A program made the translations under genes and the position numbers. Positions 36,803 to 50,450 of a stretch of DNA of 64,000 nt are shown piece by piece (the first letter of the stretch is position 1; each line of letters begins with the position of its first letter). Location: NCBI GenBank assembly GCA_013400975.1, contig WBMZ01004635.1, forward strand, positions 1 to 64,000, written 5' to 3'. The notes below the pieces were generated by a model. That model saw only the letters and a program-made list of their open reading frames with translations. It did not search any database and was not told the origin of the DNA. The DNA is from Atrichornis clamosus. Lineage: Eukaryota > Chordata > Aves > Passeriformes > Menuridae.

Positions 36803-39800
36803 GGGATACCTATGCTGATGGTCAGAGTCATTATCAACACTGACACAGGAATAGTCTCTCTGAAATCTAGAGGTGCAGCCAAAGCACAGTTTCAGACACA
36901 CAAGTAGGAGTGTTTTTCTTCATGTACAGTCTGCCAGTTCTCAGCTCCTCAAGGCTGTCCTCAGTCTCTAGCTCACCAAAACAGTTGAGATAAGTGCTTA
37001 AATTTAGCTGTGTGAATATTCACACTCAAATAACACTGAAATGGGTACTATTACTCTCCCTTATTATTAAGATCTATTCTCTCCTCTATCCTTTCATAGC
37101 TAAATTCTCCTTCCCCTTCCCTGAGACCCACAGCTTGGGAGCTTTCCAAGGCTAAGAATTCTCAGTAATGTTTATCTGCATTTCTAGACTTATCTGTCCT
37201 GTAAGTATTTACAAATTTTTATTTTACAAATAAAACCTTGCTCACTTGATTCTCAGGGGAAAAACAGGGGTCAGTAAAATGACAAGATAAAGTTTTTTAT
37301 CTTTTGCTTTAAGATTTCCTTATTTTTTAAAATCAATCCATTTTCTACAACTGTTATATTCTATTTTTGCGAGAATCTCCTACTGATTTTTTTTAACATA
37401 AATTGCTTAATTTCAGCTGCAGGCTTCTCAATGTCATTAGCCTATTTAATACTATTTTTATTTTAATGTGTCAGTGTAAATCAATAGCAAACTGGATATT
37501 TGAGCCATTACTGCATCTTCATTGTTACCTTAAGCATTTATTTACCATATTTACAGGTTTATTTATTTTTTAAAGCCAATATTTTTGCTTTGTCTCTTGG
37601 AGGATTCTGCAGACTGTTGATTAAGCTACAAGTTACAGTCTGACTTCAAGCCCTTGGGGTGCTCTAATCCCACACTGAGCAGAGCAGAGCTTTCCAAAAT
37701 AAGCTTGCAAACGTCAGAACCTCTTGTTGCTAAGAGAAGAAGCCAGTGTAGCCTGGTGAAAGCACGTTGTTTCAACAAATCCATTTGAACTGGCAGCAAA
37801 CCTGTACAAAGACAATGGAAGTAGCTTTAAGCAATACCTACCAAATTGTTACATCAGCCCGTTTTACTGGAGCAAGAAAAAAGTGGAAGGCTACTGAGGA
37901 AAACACCAGGGGAAAAAGACTCCTTGTCCTACGGAGACTGCAGAATGTATATGTGTTCTATCAGTCAGAAAACTAATGGAGGTGAGAACGACCTACCCCA
38001 GGCTAATAATGTACAGTACATGCAAGTTCTCAAAAGAATTTCCAATTAAGCTTCTTTTTATTACCACACTAACCAAAGACTCCACTACTGCATGGTACAT
38101 TACTTTCAAGAATTAAATATTAATTTAGATCAGAGGTATGTATTCTCATCCCAGCTAGGAGGAATGCTACACAATGCTGAGCCTCCTCTAGGGACAGCAC
38201 GTAAATTCACCCATACTTCACAACATATACAATTCACATTCAGCTGATGGACCACCTGGATGAATCTCTGCACCATGATCCTTTATTTCTCTTCAATTGG
38301 CTAATCCATTAAAAATGAAAATCCCTACAGTCTTGTATTCTGACCTTCTTAAACACAAATGCAAACACACACACACGCCTGAGAAGTTGAGACTTGAGTA
38401 AAACACAAGAGAATCCCTAGCCTTCACAGATTTTATAATGACATGTGATACTGGTTGCATGGACAGGAATTAAAAACTTGTCACTTTTTTGAAGGTTCAC
38501 AAGTTGTACAAATAAATGGCAGCTATTATATGTTTAACTAATGGCAGTGGAATACAACTTATTAATCCCTAGTGTCATCAGAGAAAGCAGAATGTGGCTC
38601 CACCGAGTGAAAATATTCAGTGAGTTTCAGAATAAGAAATTTACCTTAGCAGGAAACCCACTACATGTGTATGGTTGGTTCATTTATCATGTGTTTTACA
38701 GAAATTATTTACATATCAGTGAGACTGGCTTGATTTTTCTGTGCAAAATTATTGTATCTTAATAATACTGAAAGTTCAAAAGGTTCTGGCGAATTGTGTG
38801 TCCTACCTTTGCTTTTTTTTTTAACTTATTGCATTTTAATTCCCTTTAAATGACTGTAGGATGAAATGTCATGTTTTAATGACCAATTTGCATAGCCTTT
38901 ATGGATACACATGCATTTTTACCAAAATCATTCTGTTTTAAATCCCTAAAATAAGAAGAAAATATCTGAGCTCAAAAGATATAAAGAATATTCCTGATTT
39001 TAGAAAGTAGGTCTTGATTCAAAATCTCACACTTTAGTGCTCTTTTTATTGGCTTAAGAGAGTTGTGAATCCTCTCTTATGAAACACATACAACTGGCTC
39101 TGACTTCAGGGACATTCTCTGAGGTCAGGGCAGCTCTGCTTTACTTATATATGTGATTGTGCTAATTGTTATAAGGAAAAGTCTTTTAAATAACATCAAA
39201 AAACTCCCCAAAGGATTGCTCTTATCATTCAGCCAATACTGGAAGGGAAAATCAGTTTTGCATGACCATGAACTAATTTCCCTGGGAGTTAGTAGAAAGA
39301 CTTGGGATTTCACAGTGGTCTTTCCATTAATTGCAATAGCTGTTCAAGTAGAACTTTCTGCTCTCTGGGCCACTTTCATGTTCCTGCTTACTATGTAGTT
39401 CTCTTGATCTTAAGACTGAGCACCAAACTCTGCCTTGTTTTTTTCAGAGTTATTGTTAAATTAACTAATTAGCATTACCTCTGAAAGATCTTGTGACAGA
39501 AAACTCCATGTTAGTATAATATACTGCTAGTTGTATTACTTAGTACCATGAATAGGAAAATAAGTGTCCCTTAAATATGAGTTTACCCCAGCCATGATCT
39601 TTTGAGATCACCTGCAACATATATTTGAATGAGACTCTAACACTAGATAGGTTTAGTAGACAAAATTTTCCCAGGGTTTTATTTCACGTTTTTCCATACA
39701 AGACCTTGAAGGTGAAATGTACAGTTTCACAATCACAAGGCAAAGATTTAATGTCCCTCTAATTAGAAACATGACCAGTTCTGTTCATTTACCCGAAGGA

Positions 39801-39804
39801 GGAA
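36803..39804. other. AT-rich non-coding stretch
   Basis: No gene supported. It contains (AC)6 at 38365-38376. The piece 'gggtactattactctccc' near 37041-37058 is MIR-like in wording but too short to call. Confidence 0.55.
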
Positions 39805-39910
39805 AGGCTGTTCAATGGAGTGAGCACTAATCTGAGCCCCAGGAGACTGCCACTCAGCCACCTCCTTTTCCAGGTACCTCCTCTGTGACTTTATATGAAT
39901 CACATATACC
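39805..39910 (+). mobile_element. MIR-type SINE, plus strand
   Basis: The order 'atggagtgagcactaatct', 'gagccccaggagac', 'tgccactcagccacc' and 'ctctgtgactttatatgaat' matches the MIR core ('gagcactgatctggagtca', 'ggagacctgggttc', 'tgccactgac', 'tgtgtgaccttgggcaagt'). Confidence 0.7.
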
Positions 39911-40214
39911 CAGATGCTGAAAGGTATTTCATTATCTGCCATTAAAATCTCGTTTAATCTCAGTCAGCTGCCTAAATCACAAAACTAAAAATAACCTTAT
40001 GAAAATAACCAGGGGTGCATAATATCTCAGGGTATTTCCTACTCCACTTAAAAAAACCATCTATATCCATAGCATTACTTACAAATGTGTCCTTGGTGTT
40101 GCCACCTGCTTGAGCTGCTTTCATACATAATTAATTAAAGAAATTTCTTTATTCCTTTTGGAAAGTTATTCCACTACTTACTTACCCTTGAATCGATTTC
40201 TGTGTGTAACTAAT

Positions 40215-40370
40215 ATCTTCTATGTCTCATTTATTCACTTAGAAAATGGGATGACTTCTGCTATTTAACTGAACTGTTGCAAGAATAAAAAAACTTTCAT
40301 CTGAGAAAGTTGTATTAATCAAGTTTAGGTGCTGAAATCACTGTACACCACATTTGAACAGCTTATGTGA
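40215..40370 (+). mobile_element. Possible MIR 3' half, plus strand
   Basis: 'cacttagaaaatgggatga', 'ctgaactgttgcaagaata' and a final 'tttaggtgctgaaatca' resemble the MIR or L2/L3 3' part ('atctgtaaaatgggaataat', 'agggttgttgtgaggatta', 'agtaggtgctcaata'). It lies in the same orientation about 300 bp after the MIR core at 39805, so the two could be one element split by inserted sequence. Confidence 0.45.
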
Positions 40371-43300
40371 ATAACTAATAAAAACAAAGCACTACAATTC
40401 AGGAAATTTACAAACAGTCCACACAAAATAATTGTCTGAAACATTCAAACATAACCATGCTACACAGGTTTTAGAATAAATCAAATTCTGTTGACAACAG
40501 CAAATAAATTTTTTTCAAAATATAATATATTACTCCATAGAATTTTTATGAAAAAAAGGACTAAATAATTTATTTAATTTAGCTTTATTTTATGGTCTTC
40601 ACCAACTCTTGTTACAGAGGATGAATGTGAAAACACCATATGCAAAGAATATACACCAAAGGAAATACACTCCACCTATTCATCAAAGCACAGTGATATA
40701 AATCTTTTCAAAACTGATCTCTGGAAAAGTGTAACAGATGCTGACAAACATGAAGTTTCAAAAGAAGACATAATGTTTTATTTTCTACTTTCTACAAAAA
40801 CTTTCTTCAGTTTTTGAACTTTATAGTTCATGCCTTCAATAAAAACTTCCTTTTTCTGATTCAGAATATGTTTTTTAAATTTCAATCATATTTTTATGAA
40901 AAAAATATAAATACCTAACAAAATTGTAATTCAGGATTTTCTGACAATCAAAAGGAAGTATTTGATTGGTCAATTACAATTTTCGGTTTGAATACTCAAC
41001 ATGAAAGTGCTGGGAACTTTGATTTCATGTCTTGGTGGAAACATTTATTTTAGATTTGCAGTATGGGAGAGATTTCCTTCCTACTTTGCTTTCCTAATAA
41101 CAATTAAAGTTTATGCTTTTTTTTTTCACCAGGAAAACCAGGTTGAATTTATTTGGCAGCTGGCATTCAAATGACAGTTTAAACTTAAACAGCCTATTGC
41201 ACAAATTTTGGAAAAGTTATTTCTTTATCTTTGTCAATGTTCCCTTTCCCACAACAGATTTTAAAATCTAACGTGTGTTAACAAGAAAAGTCTATTTCTT
41301 GTCAGCATTTTGTAATAGAGTAGGGATTGCTGGTTTCTAAGATCCATAATTGAACATGTACTCTGGACTAAATTTATTCAGCTGTGGCTAAGTCAGGTGA
41401 AACAGAAGAATCATGACCCTTTTATCATTGTGAGTTACAAGACATGGAGTTTGCACTGTGCCTTGATTCCCCACCACCTCTATAAGTTCTAACTCTGCTC
41501 CTTACTTATGTTCCCCTGCTTTCTAATTAGCACCTTGCAAGGCTGCACACCTGCAGCAGCTCCTGTCTCACCTCACTGCACAATTACCCATTATGTCTCC
41601 ACAGCACACCCTACGCAGAAATAATTTTGTCACTACATCATTACACCTCCTTCCCTTGCAGGATATACAGGCAAAAGTCACCTGCTTAAAATTATGTTTT
41701 TCTTGGGGAAAAACAGCTATTAATTTTCTTTTTAAAGTCATTGCACATTTTCACATAAAAATCTTGCATGTCAAATGTCAGTTTTGTAACAGTTAAGACC
41801 AGTGTAAGGGGTCAAAAAAACCCCAAACAAAACAGAAGCACAGAGCTTTCTCTTTGGATCTCATAACAAGTATGCCAAGCCACAGCCAAAGGTTTAGAAA
41901 TGTTCCCGCTGTTGAAACAAATAATTTTGCATTAGGTGTATTTCTTGTAAAGTCACACCAACCGTGTTCTGTAGGGCTGGTTGCTCCTGGTGAGGGATTC
42001 TTTTACGTTTCAGTGTTGCCTGACATTTTGTATAAATCACATGCACATACAGACATTCACCCACGAGCCCAGCTGCTCATGAATAACTTAATTGTGAAGT
42101 AATTCTGCAAACCCTGAAAACCTTGCAGACTTCAGGAGAGTCTGATGCATTGCCATATTTTGAACTGTAGTAAGGAACATTGTTTTCTTATGCATTCCCA
42201 TACAGTAGAAGAACTGTGTTCCTCTGTTATATGATCAGTACACCCTGTCATAGAGTGTATTTTCCTCAGATTCCCAAATGGGTGTGTACATGTATGTTTG
42301 TGAGTGTATTTATCCAGGAAATGCATAGAGTATTAGTCTGCCCTAATACTATTTATATCACTATTGTAAAATTGTGATTATTAGTGATAAATTGCATGCA
42401 TTATGCAATTTTTAAAAAATGTTACAGTGACTTTATTTTTCCTCTCCACGTATTTGGTATATCTTATTCAAGTAAAAATACCAAATATTCTGTGATTTTC
42501 TTAATCCCCTAGTGTCTGTAATTCTGTTTCTATGTGATCACTTATGCCTCTTTGAAGCAGGTAGGATAAGGTGCTAAATGCTACCCAGGCAGAACTATGA
42601 TGAATCACTCTCATTTTGTGGGTCTTGTTGCAGAGTTGTAAATAATTTCACCAAAGACAGCAAGCACTGCTTAGGCAGTGACATACTCTTAAAATCAGAA
42701 TATTGCAGTCTTCACAAAACATAAAATTACAAAACACTGTAATGGAAAATTATGGCTGGGAAGAAATTTCATTTACAAATTACACAGGGTAATACAAATG
42801 GATATATGTACAAAAAAACAAGGAGCGAGGTTTATGTGGAATGACATTTTTATACCTGAGCCATGTCCTCTGCTTAGTAGGGTCTGTTTGTGCCTTCAGT
42901 GTGGTAAATCAATGGTCTGCCACTAAATTCTGTGCTGTTTACTGGCATTTTTTAGAAAAAGCTGTGCAACTGATCCTTGTTGAAGAAAACCATCATAATT
43001 AATTTACTTTAATAGCAAAACAGATTTAGGTCTAAGAAAATATACATGCAATTTAAGAGCAAAGACATTTCAAGGAAATGACAGTATTTGAGATCAGAGA
43101 TTTCAGCACTGAAAAGTCCTTTAAAAAAATTAAAAAGTTTGTTGAGGGATTTAAATATGCAATACAATTTAACTGCCATATATTTATATGCAAAAACCAC
43201 AGACATTTGCAATATAGAGATGATGTTGCATGTTTGCAACTCAACAGTAATCAAATACTAGTTTCACAGTGTGCATCTTCTAATGACACTCCTGTGGATT

Positions 43301-43729
43301 AGCATTAAAGGATTTCTGTCAATGAAGTACAAATAGGTTTTTCTTAATATTGAATGAAAATAAATGTAGACTGGAAAATCTCATTAATTTGGAATTTACT
43401 GGTTGAAGAAAAGATTTCTTTGCCACACCTTCAGAATGGGAAAACTCCATCCAATTTCCTGTTCTAATTCCTGTTCCAACTTGCACAGAATATTTAGTTC
43501 CAATGATTGCACTACTCAGCAGATACATTCTTGCCCAACAAATCCAGCCAAGTGTTGAGATTAAATCTTTATTTAAATTATAAGATAAAAATAGTGCCAC
43601 GTGAATATTTTTGGGTAGTACTTCTCCCTACCCCATGGTATTAAGAGCTAGATATCAATCTCTCTAACAACAAATCACTGAAAGACGCCATAACTCTAAA
43701 ATCCTGTCGAGAAAACACACTCTATGCGG
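40371..43729. other. AT-rich non-coding stretch
   Basis: No gene supported. A C-A7-CCCC-AAA motif lies at 41813-41827 and a 9-bp perfect inverted repeat at 42389-42411. Open frames are at most 93 codons and overlap antisense frames. Confidence 0.55.
42389..42411. repeat. Perfect 9-bp inverted repeat
   Basis: AAATTGCAT (42389-42397) and ATGCAATTT (42403-42411) are exact reverse complements around a 5-base loop. The arms resemble POU/octamer or C/EBP half-sites. It could form a hairpin or bind a dimer; neither is shown. Confidence 0.7.
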
Positions 43730-44125
43730 TCACAGAGTCACAGAATGGTTGGGGTGGAAAGGGACGTCTTGTGGACCTATGGTCTATCCCCTCTGCCCAG
43801 GCAGGACCACCTAGAGTTGGGCCACACCCAGGACCATGTCCAAACAAATTTTAAATATCTACAAGGATGAAGACTCCACAACCTTTCAGTCTGTGCCAAT
43901 GCTTTGTCACTATCACAGAGAAAAGTGTTTCCTGATATGAAGAGGAAGCCTCCTGTGTTTCATATTGTATCCATTTTCTCCTTCTCTGTCACTGGGCACC
44001 TGTGAAAAAAACTCTGTTTCTGTCTTCTTTATAATTTCCCTTCAGATGTTTATATATATGAACAAAAGCCCACAAAAGTTCCAAGTCAACTTCAGATGTC
44101 ACAAAGATTAACTCAAGCCTGATTC
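43730..44125 (-). mobile_element. CR1 LINE 3' fragment, minus strand
   Basis: The plus strand reads as the reverse complement of a bird CR1 3' end: 'cacagagtcacagaatggtt', 'gggacgtcttgtggacctat', 'caggaccatgtccaaacaaa', 'tttaaatatctacaaggatg', 'agactccacaacctttcag', 'gaaaagtgtttcctgatatg', 'cctcctgtgtttcata' and 'gtcactgggcacc', in consensus order. The 3' end is at the left and the 5' part is truncated at about 44125. Its moderate divergence makes it younger than the fragments at 28.6 and 62.5 kb. Confidence 0.92.
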
Positions 44126-47100
44126 AGCCTTCGGGCAACATTTAAATGGCTGCAGCAGGTTGCAGACAATTTTTGTAATACCTAAACTATGGACCTGTGT
44201 CCTTAGCAAGGTGAGTCCTGATGCTGTTAAACATGCAGGACCTTTTGAATTTTCTTTAACACTGTGAACCATCCTGACAGCCCCTCTACTTTCTTTCTGA
44301 GTTAGTGGAAAAGCTTGGTACCGGTTTAAACATCAGCCTGTCCCTGTGTGTGTAACCCCAGAGAAGGGACAGAAGCAGCTTGAATGTGTCTGTACTCCCC
44401 CATATAGTCAAGACTCCAAACATAGGATACAACGCATACAAAGAGCTAAATGTTTCTGATGGGGCACTGCAACATTTATGCACACTGACAAGGAAACACT
44501 AACAAGGAAACTGCCTGAAGCTGCCTGGTAGGACATGTTAAGCCCCTCCCATTTGGGGAATCCAAACCAGTCATCTCTTGGTCTTTGTCCCAAAACCAGC
44601 AAGGGATCATACTTTGTAAATAGAAGGAAGATGTCATTTAGGCGTGCACGTCACTGTCCAGCTGTTCTAACACGGTAATTGTTAGGGTATTCAGATGGGT
44701 TGTGAGATCCTTGTCTTCCACCAGCGATGTCTTCTTCTAAGGAAGTGTCCACTAACCCAAATATAGAACGGACCAAGAAAGAACACACTTCACCTCTGTC
44801 TTACAGTTGGAGGACTATATAGCCAAGAGATAAAAGTAGTAACTTTTCTTCACAAATATTTATTCTAGATCACTTTATTATTATTCATAATTAAAATGGT
44901 ATTGTTTTAATTACACCAATCACATATAATTGACTAAATCTACTTGCCAATCTACCTATATTCTTTGTTCTTTCTTCATCAAATGCATTCTGAAATGTCT
45001 AATGATCTGAGAAAATTTTTTTCTCATATGTAAAATAAATTAAGTCCTGTAGAAGAGATAGTTTATGAAAAGTATCTTGCACACATATAAACACTGAAAT
45101 GAATGGGCTTATTTTGCAGTGCAAATGCAATTAAGTCCTGTCATTTTTGTATACAGCCTTGGGAATCACAGCATCAGTTATCATTAATCAGAGGAAAGAG
45201 TACAATAAATACTAATCTGTATAAAGAAAAATTATCTGTTCTTTTCTGACCACTACCAAAATAAAACACAATAGGAGTATAAGTAATTTATATTTATAAG
45301 ACTTATATGCTTATATACACAAAGAATCTAGCATTTCAGCTGCACTTTAAACATAATGTCCCCGTGATTAGTCAGGACCTGTACTGTGAAAATTCACGCA
45401 TGACATCGATATAAAATATATTAGCAACACATCTGGAGACTAGCTCTTAATAAACTATTTGTCTAAAGAACTATGCTGCTAATAAAATACATACCACATT
45501 CTCAAAATACATTTTTTTCTCAAATGCTTTGTACCACCTATCACTCCAGTTGATGGGTTAGATGGAGGGTGGGGGTTAGACCTTGCTAGCTCTTGGAGTA
45601 GACTATGAAAACTTCTGTAGAAACACTCACTTTTCAACCTGCATAACTTCATTTGGCCACAAAATCTGATTTATACATTGTGAATGGAAGAGTTCATAAC
45701 CCCTATTTGATTGAATTCTTGTACCTTCAAATATAAAAAAAGACACCTTGAACATCAGTGCAAGTAATTTCACCATTTATGGCAATCACAATTGACTACA
45801 AGATACGCACACAAGAGGAGAAATTTTCTATCAAATACCCAGCAAACTGTCCTGCAGTACAGTTACACTTGCATCTCTTAAACGAAGTCATAACTTAAAA
45901 ATGTCTTTCAAGTTTCTCTGATATCTTTAAAAAATTTGTGGAAGAAAATATGTCTAGCACCTGTGGCTTTTTTAATATAAAAAAGTATGTTCTACAGAAC
46001 CTAAGAATTACAGACATCTTTACAGGCACTTTTCCTTGTTACTCTGTCTCAATATGGTTTTAGTTTGTCTGAAAAAGTACTGTTATGTCTAGCCTCCCTT
46101 TGAAAATAAGTGTAGTTTGGACTCTTCTGGTTTTTAAACTGGTGTTTTATATCTTTCCTGTGAAGTGTTACGTGCATGTGCTTCGTATTTTAGTTCTGCA
46201 GAGTCATAAACAGAGAAGGGAAAATGATAACGTGAAAATTCACAGACAAACTTTCTGCTGGACAGTAGCAGAGCTGACTGCCATTATTAGCAAAAAATGA
46301 GTGTTCTTCTCACATGTTTCAGCTATAAAAAATGGTGCACTTGCATCCTCCCTGTATGAAAGTTGTTTTAAACCAGTTAATTTGGCCAAAGTAAAGAAAT
46401 TTTCATGAACATAGAGTCACACAGTGAAAAAATAATCCATGAAAATCTATATGTAGCACTCCAAATGTGTAAAAAACCCATCTCTTATTCTCCTCAAGGA
46501 CTGCTGATAGGCAAATATGTTATCCAAATAGAAGAGTTTCTGCTATTGTACAGTTTTGGAAGCTCTCTTTTTTTTCTCAAGCTCTTATAGTGACAAATGC
46601 TTAAATTATTTGGATAAGAAAAAGGGGACAAACAAAACAAAAAACTGATTGTATCTTATTCAAATTATTTCCTCATCCATGAAACTGTTGCAACTAATTG
46701 CTTATTCAGGTAGAATACATTTTATCTCTCCCTGTTTAAATTAGTGGTATTAATATTTATTTGGTCAGCTAAATATATAATTGCATCATGTACATGGCTA
46801 CCCAATGTTTGGGGCTTTTTTATTTAAGGAAAATTAATTACACCTTCATTAGTGCTGTGACACTGTAGATTCATGTTCCCTACACACCAGTGTCTTGGGG
46901 AGGTTTAAGCTGCATTGTGTCTACAGAAGAGCAAAGTATATCCATATTTCAAATCTGTGAAGCTTCATGGATGAACAAACAAATGTGTCAGACAGCATCA
47001 TGGATATATATTTCCTCTCTGAATTTTTTTTTTAATGTGCTTAATTATTAGCTCATGCACAAGGCAAAGTACTTGAATAAGTATCTAGTAAGCCAAAATC

Positions 47101-50100
47101 AAGGTACTATAATGTAACCATTGTTCCCTCTTAGTCCCCCTGTTTGTGGGATTTTATGATTCCTGAAACACAGCTCAAGTTAGAAAAAGGTCATATCAAG
47201 TACTTTAAGATATTTCCTAAGAAAATGAGTTTACATATTATCACAAGAAAGCTGAACAGATTTAGAAGGGGTAGTTTTTAGGAGTAGGTTACTTGAAAAT
47301 ACTTTGAAATATCCACTGAAGCAGCACAGAGGCTGAAATGAGCTTTTTTACTACAAAGCAAACAAACAAACAAACAGAAAACCCAAACATTCATTTGCAT
47401 GTCTCTGTTCAGAAATGCCTCCCAGCTGCATGTATTCCTATGGGAGCTTCTTAAAATATGTGGAAGGGAAGAATTAATCACTGTTTTGTTTAGGTGCCTG
47501 CTTTGGACTTCATTGTGTATAAATAAACCAATCTATTTGTTTGTTTATTCTCTAGTGTACTGTGCCTTACAGCAAAACCTGATAAAATGTATTAGAAATT
47601 AAGTATATATATTTCTATTAATGCTAAACATATTTTATTGTAGTTAGTATATCAATTAAGATTTACTAGATAACAGTTTCAGACAGAAAAATTTGTGGGA
47701 TGGTTTAAGAATCCTATGCTAAATAATGCAATTCCATTAAATTATGTGGAAAATGAACATAACAAACAGAGTCATCAGAACAGAATGTCAAATTTTTCAG
47801 AACATAGATTAAAATCTAAGAGCAAAATCTTTTTGTGTTTAAAAGAAACAATAGGATTACTATGCAGAGGCCATTTTTCATTAAAATGTTATATTTGTTT
47901 ACACCTACTGTACATGGATTAAAGGTGTTTTTTGTAAAGAAGATCAAAATCATATTGACTGAGGATTTTAAAAAAACATCTGTCATGCATACAAGACACA
48001 GTCCGTAATCATATGCATTGCCATGAAAATGTTGTAACAGCTGTGTGGAGTTGTGCTGCCAGTGTGCCAAATGAAAAACAAAACCTATTTCAAAGCACAG
48101 AAGACTGGAAAATAGAGCAGGCTCTGGCATGCACTATCTATCACATTTTATACTTGGATTGATCAAATGGATATTTGCTCTTACTTAATATAAATTTCAC
48201 TGAATTAAGACTTCCAAAGCAGTGAAAAGAAGAAATAGCAGTCAAGTAGAGGTAGACTCACAAGTAAGAATATTCAATATTAATTTCCTACAAAATTACT
48301 AAAACATGCATATACTCATCCGCAGCAGCAGGAAAGCTGTTGAGCTTTTGTTATGCCTTTTCCTCTGAAAAATTTTGTTGGACTTAGATGGAAATATATA
48401 GTTCTGCTTTGTCTCTGAAAACCTCATTTAACATAGCAATCACTGATTATTGCCTCTTTTTTCTGTTATTGTCTTTATTTTTAGAGATCAGAATATCTCA
48501 ATTCAATCATAAGTATTGTAGAACTGAAAATTTTCTGGTATCAGATTTTGTTGTATTTCAAAATAAAGAGTAACTGTATGAAATACTTAAATGTGTTTAG
48601 AGAAATATAAAGGAAAAATGCAGGAAATACAAATAAATGCACAAAATAAGCAGTATCACTGTAACTGAAATATCCCATTGGGATGTCATTATCCTCTAAT
48701 GAATGCAACAATATGCATAATTTTAGCTTAAATTTCAAGTACCATGGACATTCATCCCTAAATATTAGACTGAGGCCATCTTTTTTTATGCAACATCCAA
48801 AATAACGCAACACAACTTATGCAACTTCAGCCAATACCTGTCCACGGAGATTCAAGCTGATGATGAATAACAGCAAGATCAATAACTGCTTTTGCTCACC
48901 TGTCAGGCAGAATTGACTGTCCCAGTCATAAATTTCTTTTCTAATAAAATTATTTTATTTTATTAAAGAATTTTACTTTTAAACTGCAATACTGTTTGTC
49001 AGTGCCTTCAATATTAAAAATGTAAGCAATAGCTAAAAATAACATTCAATAGCTAAAAACTTTGATATATAATTGCTCTTTTCCCACCTAGTTTGTGCGT
49101 ACTGAGATCACTACAACTGGTAACTTGTGGAGATAAAACCCTTGTCTGGCACTATTTAAGAGAACAGGGGGAGGAAAGAAGAGTGAGGAAGAAGACTTCT
49201 GCATTAAACTTTGCAATTAAACAGAATTAGGGTTTGGCTTGTTTAGAAATACTGTTCAGTGTTTATCTAATTAGAGACAGTATTATATCACACATGCAGG
49301 CAGAAAATTGAAGTTACTGTAGCCTACCTTCATCACTCTCTTTTCTACTTTGGTGATTTATTTTCACCTCTTATTCTCTGTCAATAAATTTTTATTCCTT
49401 TTTTCTTTTTTTTGGCACCAATACGGAGTGCTGTTGCATCCATTTTATTCTATGTTGAAAACAATTTAAAGAAGCAGTATAAATGAAATGTCGTCTCATA
49501 AGAGGTGATATAATAAGCAGTCCTCTTCAACACAAGGACTTCCCATTGCCACATGTACATCATGTATCCCTTTGAATATTTTTTTTTCTGTAATGGCCAA
49601 GTCAGCAGGCTAAAATCGCACAATCCAAAAAGCCAGGCTTCCCTCTACCATAAATCCAGCACCTTTCACCAAAACAGAACTAGAACAAAAGGATAAATTA
49701 CCAGCTTGGCATAAGGCCATATACAAAAACTATTGAACACCTTGGGATGATTCCTGTTACAGACACAAGTTTTAAGGATGGTCTTCTGACACTTTTGTTA
49801 CACAGCTCAGGAGTGATACCAGTACTGTCTAATTCCTGGGTTTTTTAAGAGGAATTCCTGTGCTACAGTAAAGTCACTGACGACAATTTCTTTGAAATTA
49901 GAACTACATGGCCAAAATGTCCCTATCTCTGCTGCTGCAGGACTGAACATAGACAGCAGCATCCTTTAAGTTGTAGAAATAGTTGGAAAGGCTGGTCAGC
50001 AAAAATAGCACAGGATTATTTGTTATCACTGAATGCTAATTGGATAGCAGTGAGGAGCAAATAGAGAAGTAACAAAAACAAATAAACAAACAAAAAGCCT

Positions 50101-50190
50101 GGATTAATTACAAATATCAAGATATATACATCATTGAAAATGTGAAAAGTCTAATCATTAGATTTCTGATTTTACCAAGATGAACTTTTA
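44126..50190. other. AT-rich non-coding stretch
   Basis: No gene supported. It contains (CAAA)4 at 47359-47376. The longest frame, 104 codons at 47816-48130 minus, has no recognisable domain. A piece at about 46720-46880 is a candidate conserved element (see findings). Confidence 0.5.
47359..47376. repeat. (CAAA)4 simple repeat
   Basis: Four perfect units plus a partial fifth. Confidence 0.9.
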
Positions 50191-50275
50191 AGATATACAT
50201 ACACACACACATATGTGTATATACATATATATATAAAAATATTATATATATATATATGCATATATATATATATAA
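50191..50275. repeat. Complex AT/AC microsatellite
   Basis: An interrupted tract of AC, GT and mainly AT units, with self-complementary parts such as ACACATATGTGT. It is nearly pure purine-pyrimidine alternation, prone to cruciform formation and length change. Confidence 0.92.
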
Positions 50276-50319
50276 CATAAATACATGTAGAATGAAAGGG
50301 AACTCTGAAGGTGCAAAAT

Positions 50320-50450
50320 CAGTAAAGTTCTAAAGTGGGTGAGGTCGCTCTGGCTTCATCCAGCCTAGGTTAGAACAGCTTCACAAGTGGAGACTCCAGT
50401 GTCTCTCTAGGCTGCAGGTCTGGCTTCATGTTCTTAACCACCCTGAATCT
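50320..50450 (-). mobile_element. Possible degraded CR1 3' fragment, minus strand
   Basis: 'aagtggagactccagtgtct' followed by 'ctctaggctgcaggtct' and 'ttcttaaccaccctgaa' loosely follows the CR1 wording 'ggatggagactccacaacct', 'ctctgggcaacctg', 'cttcatgaccctca'. Only a few words match. Confidence 0.35.

Noticed and set aside
37036..37065. MIR-like wording 'gggtactattactctccc'
   Set aside because: Too short and without the neighbouring MIR words.
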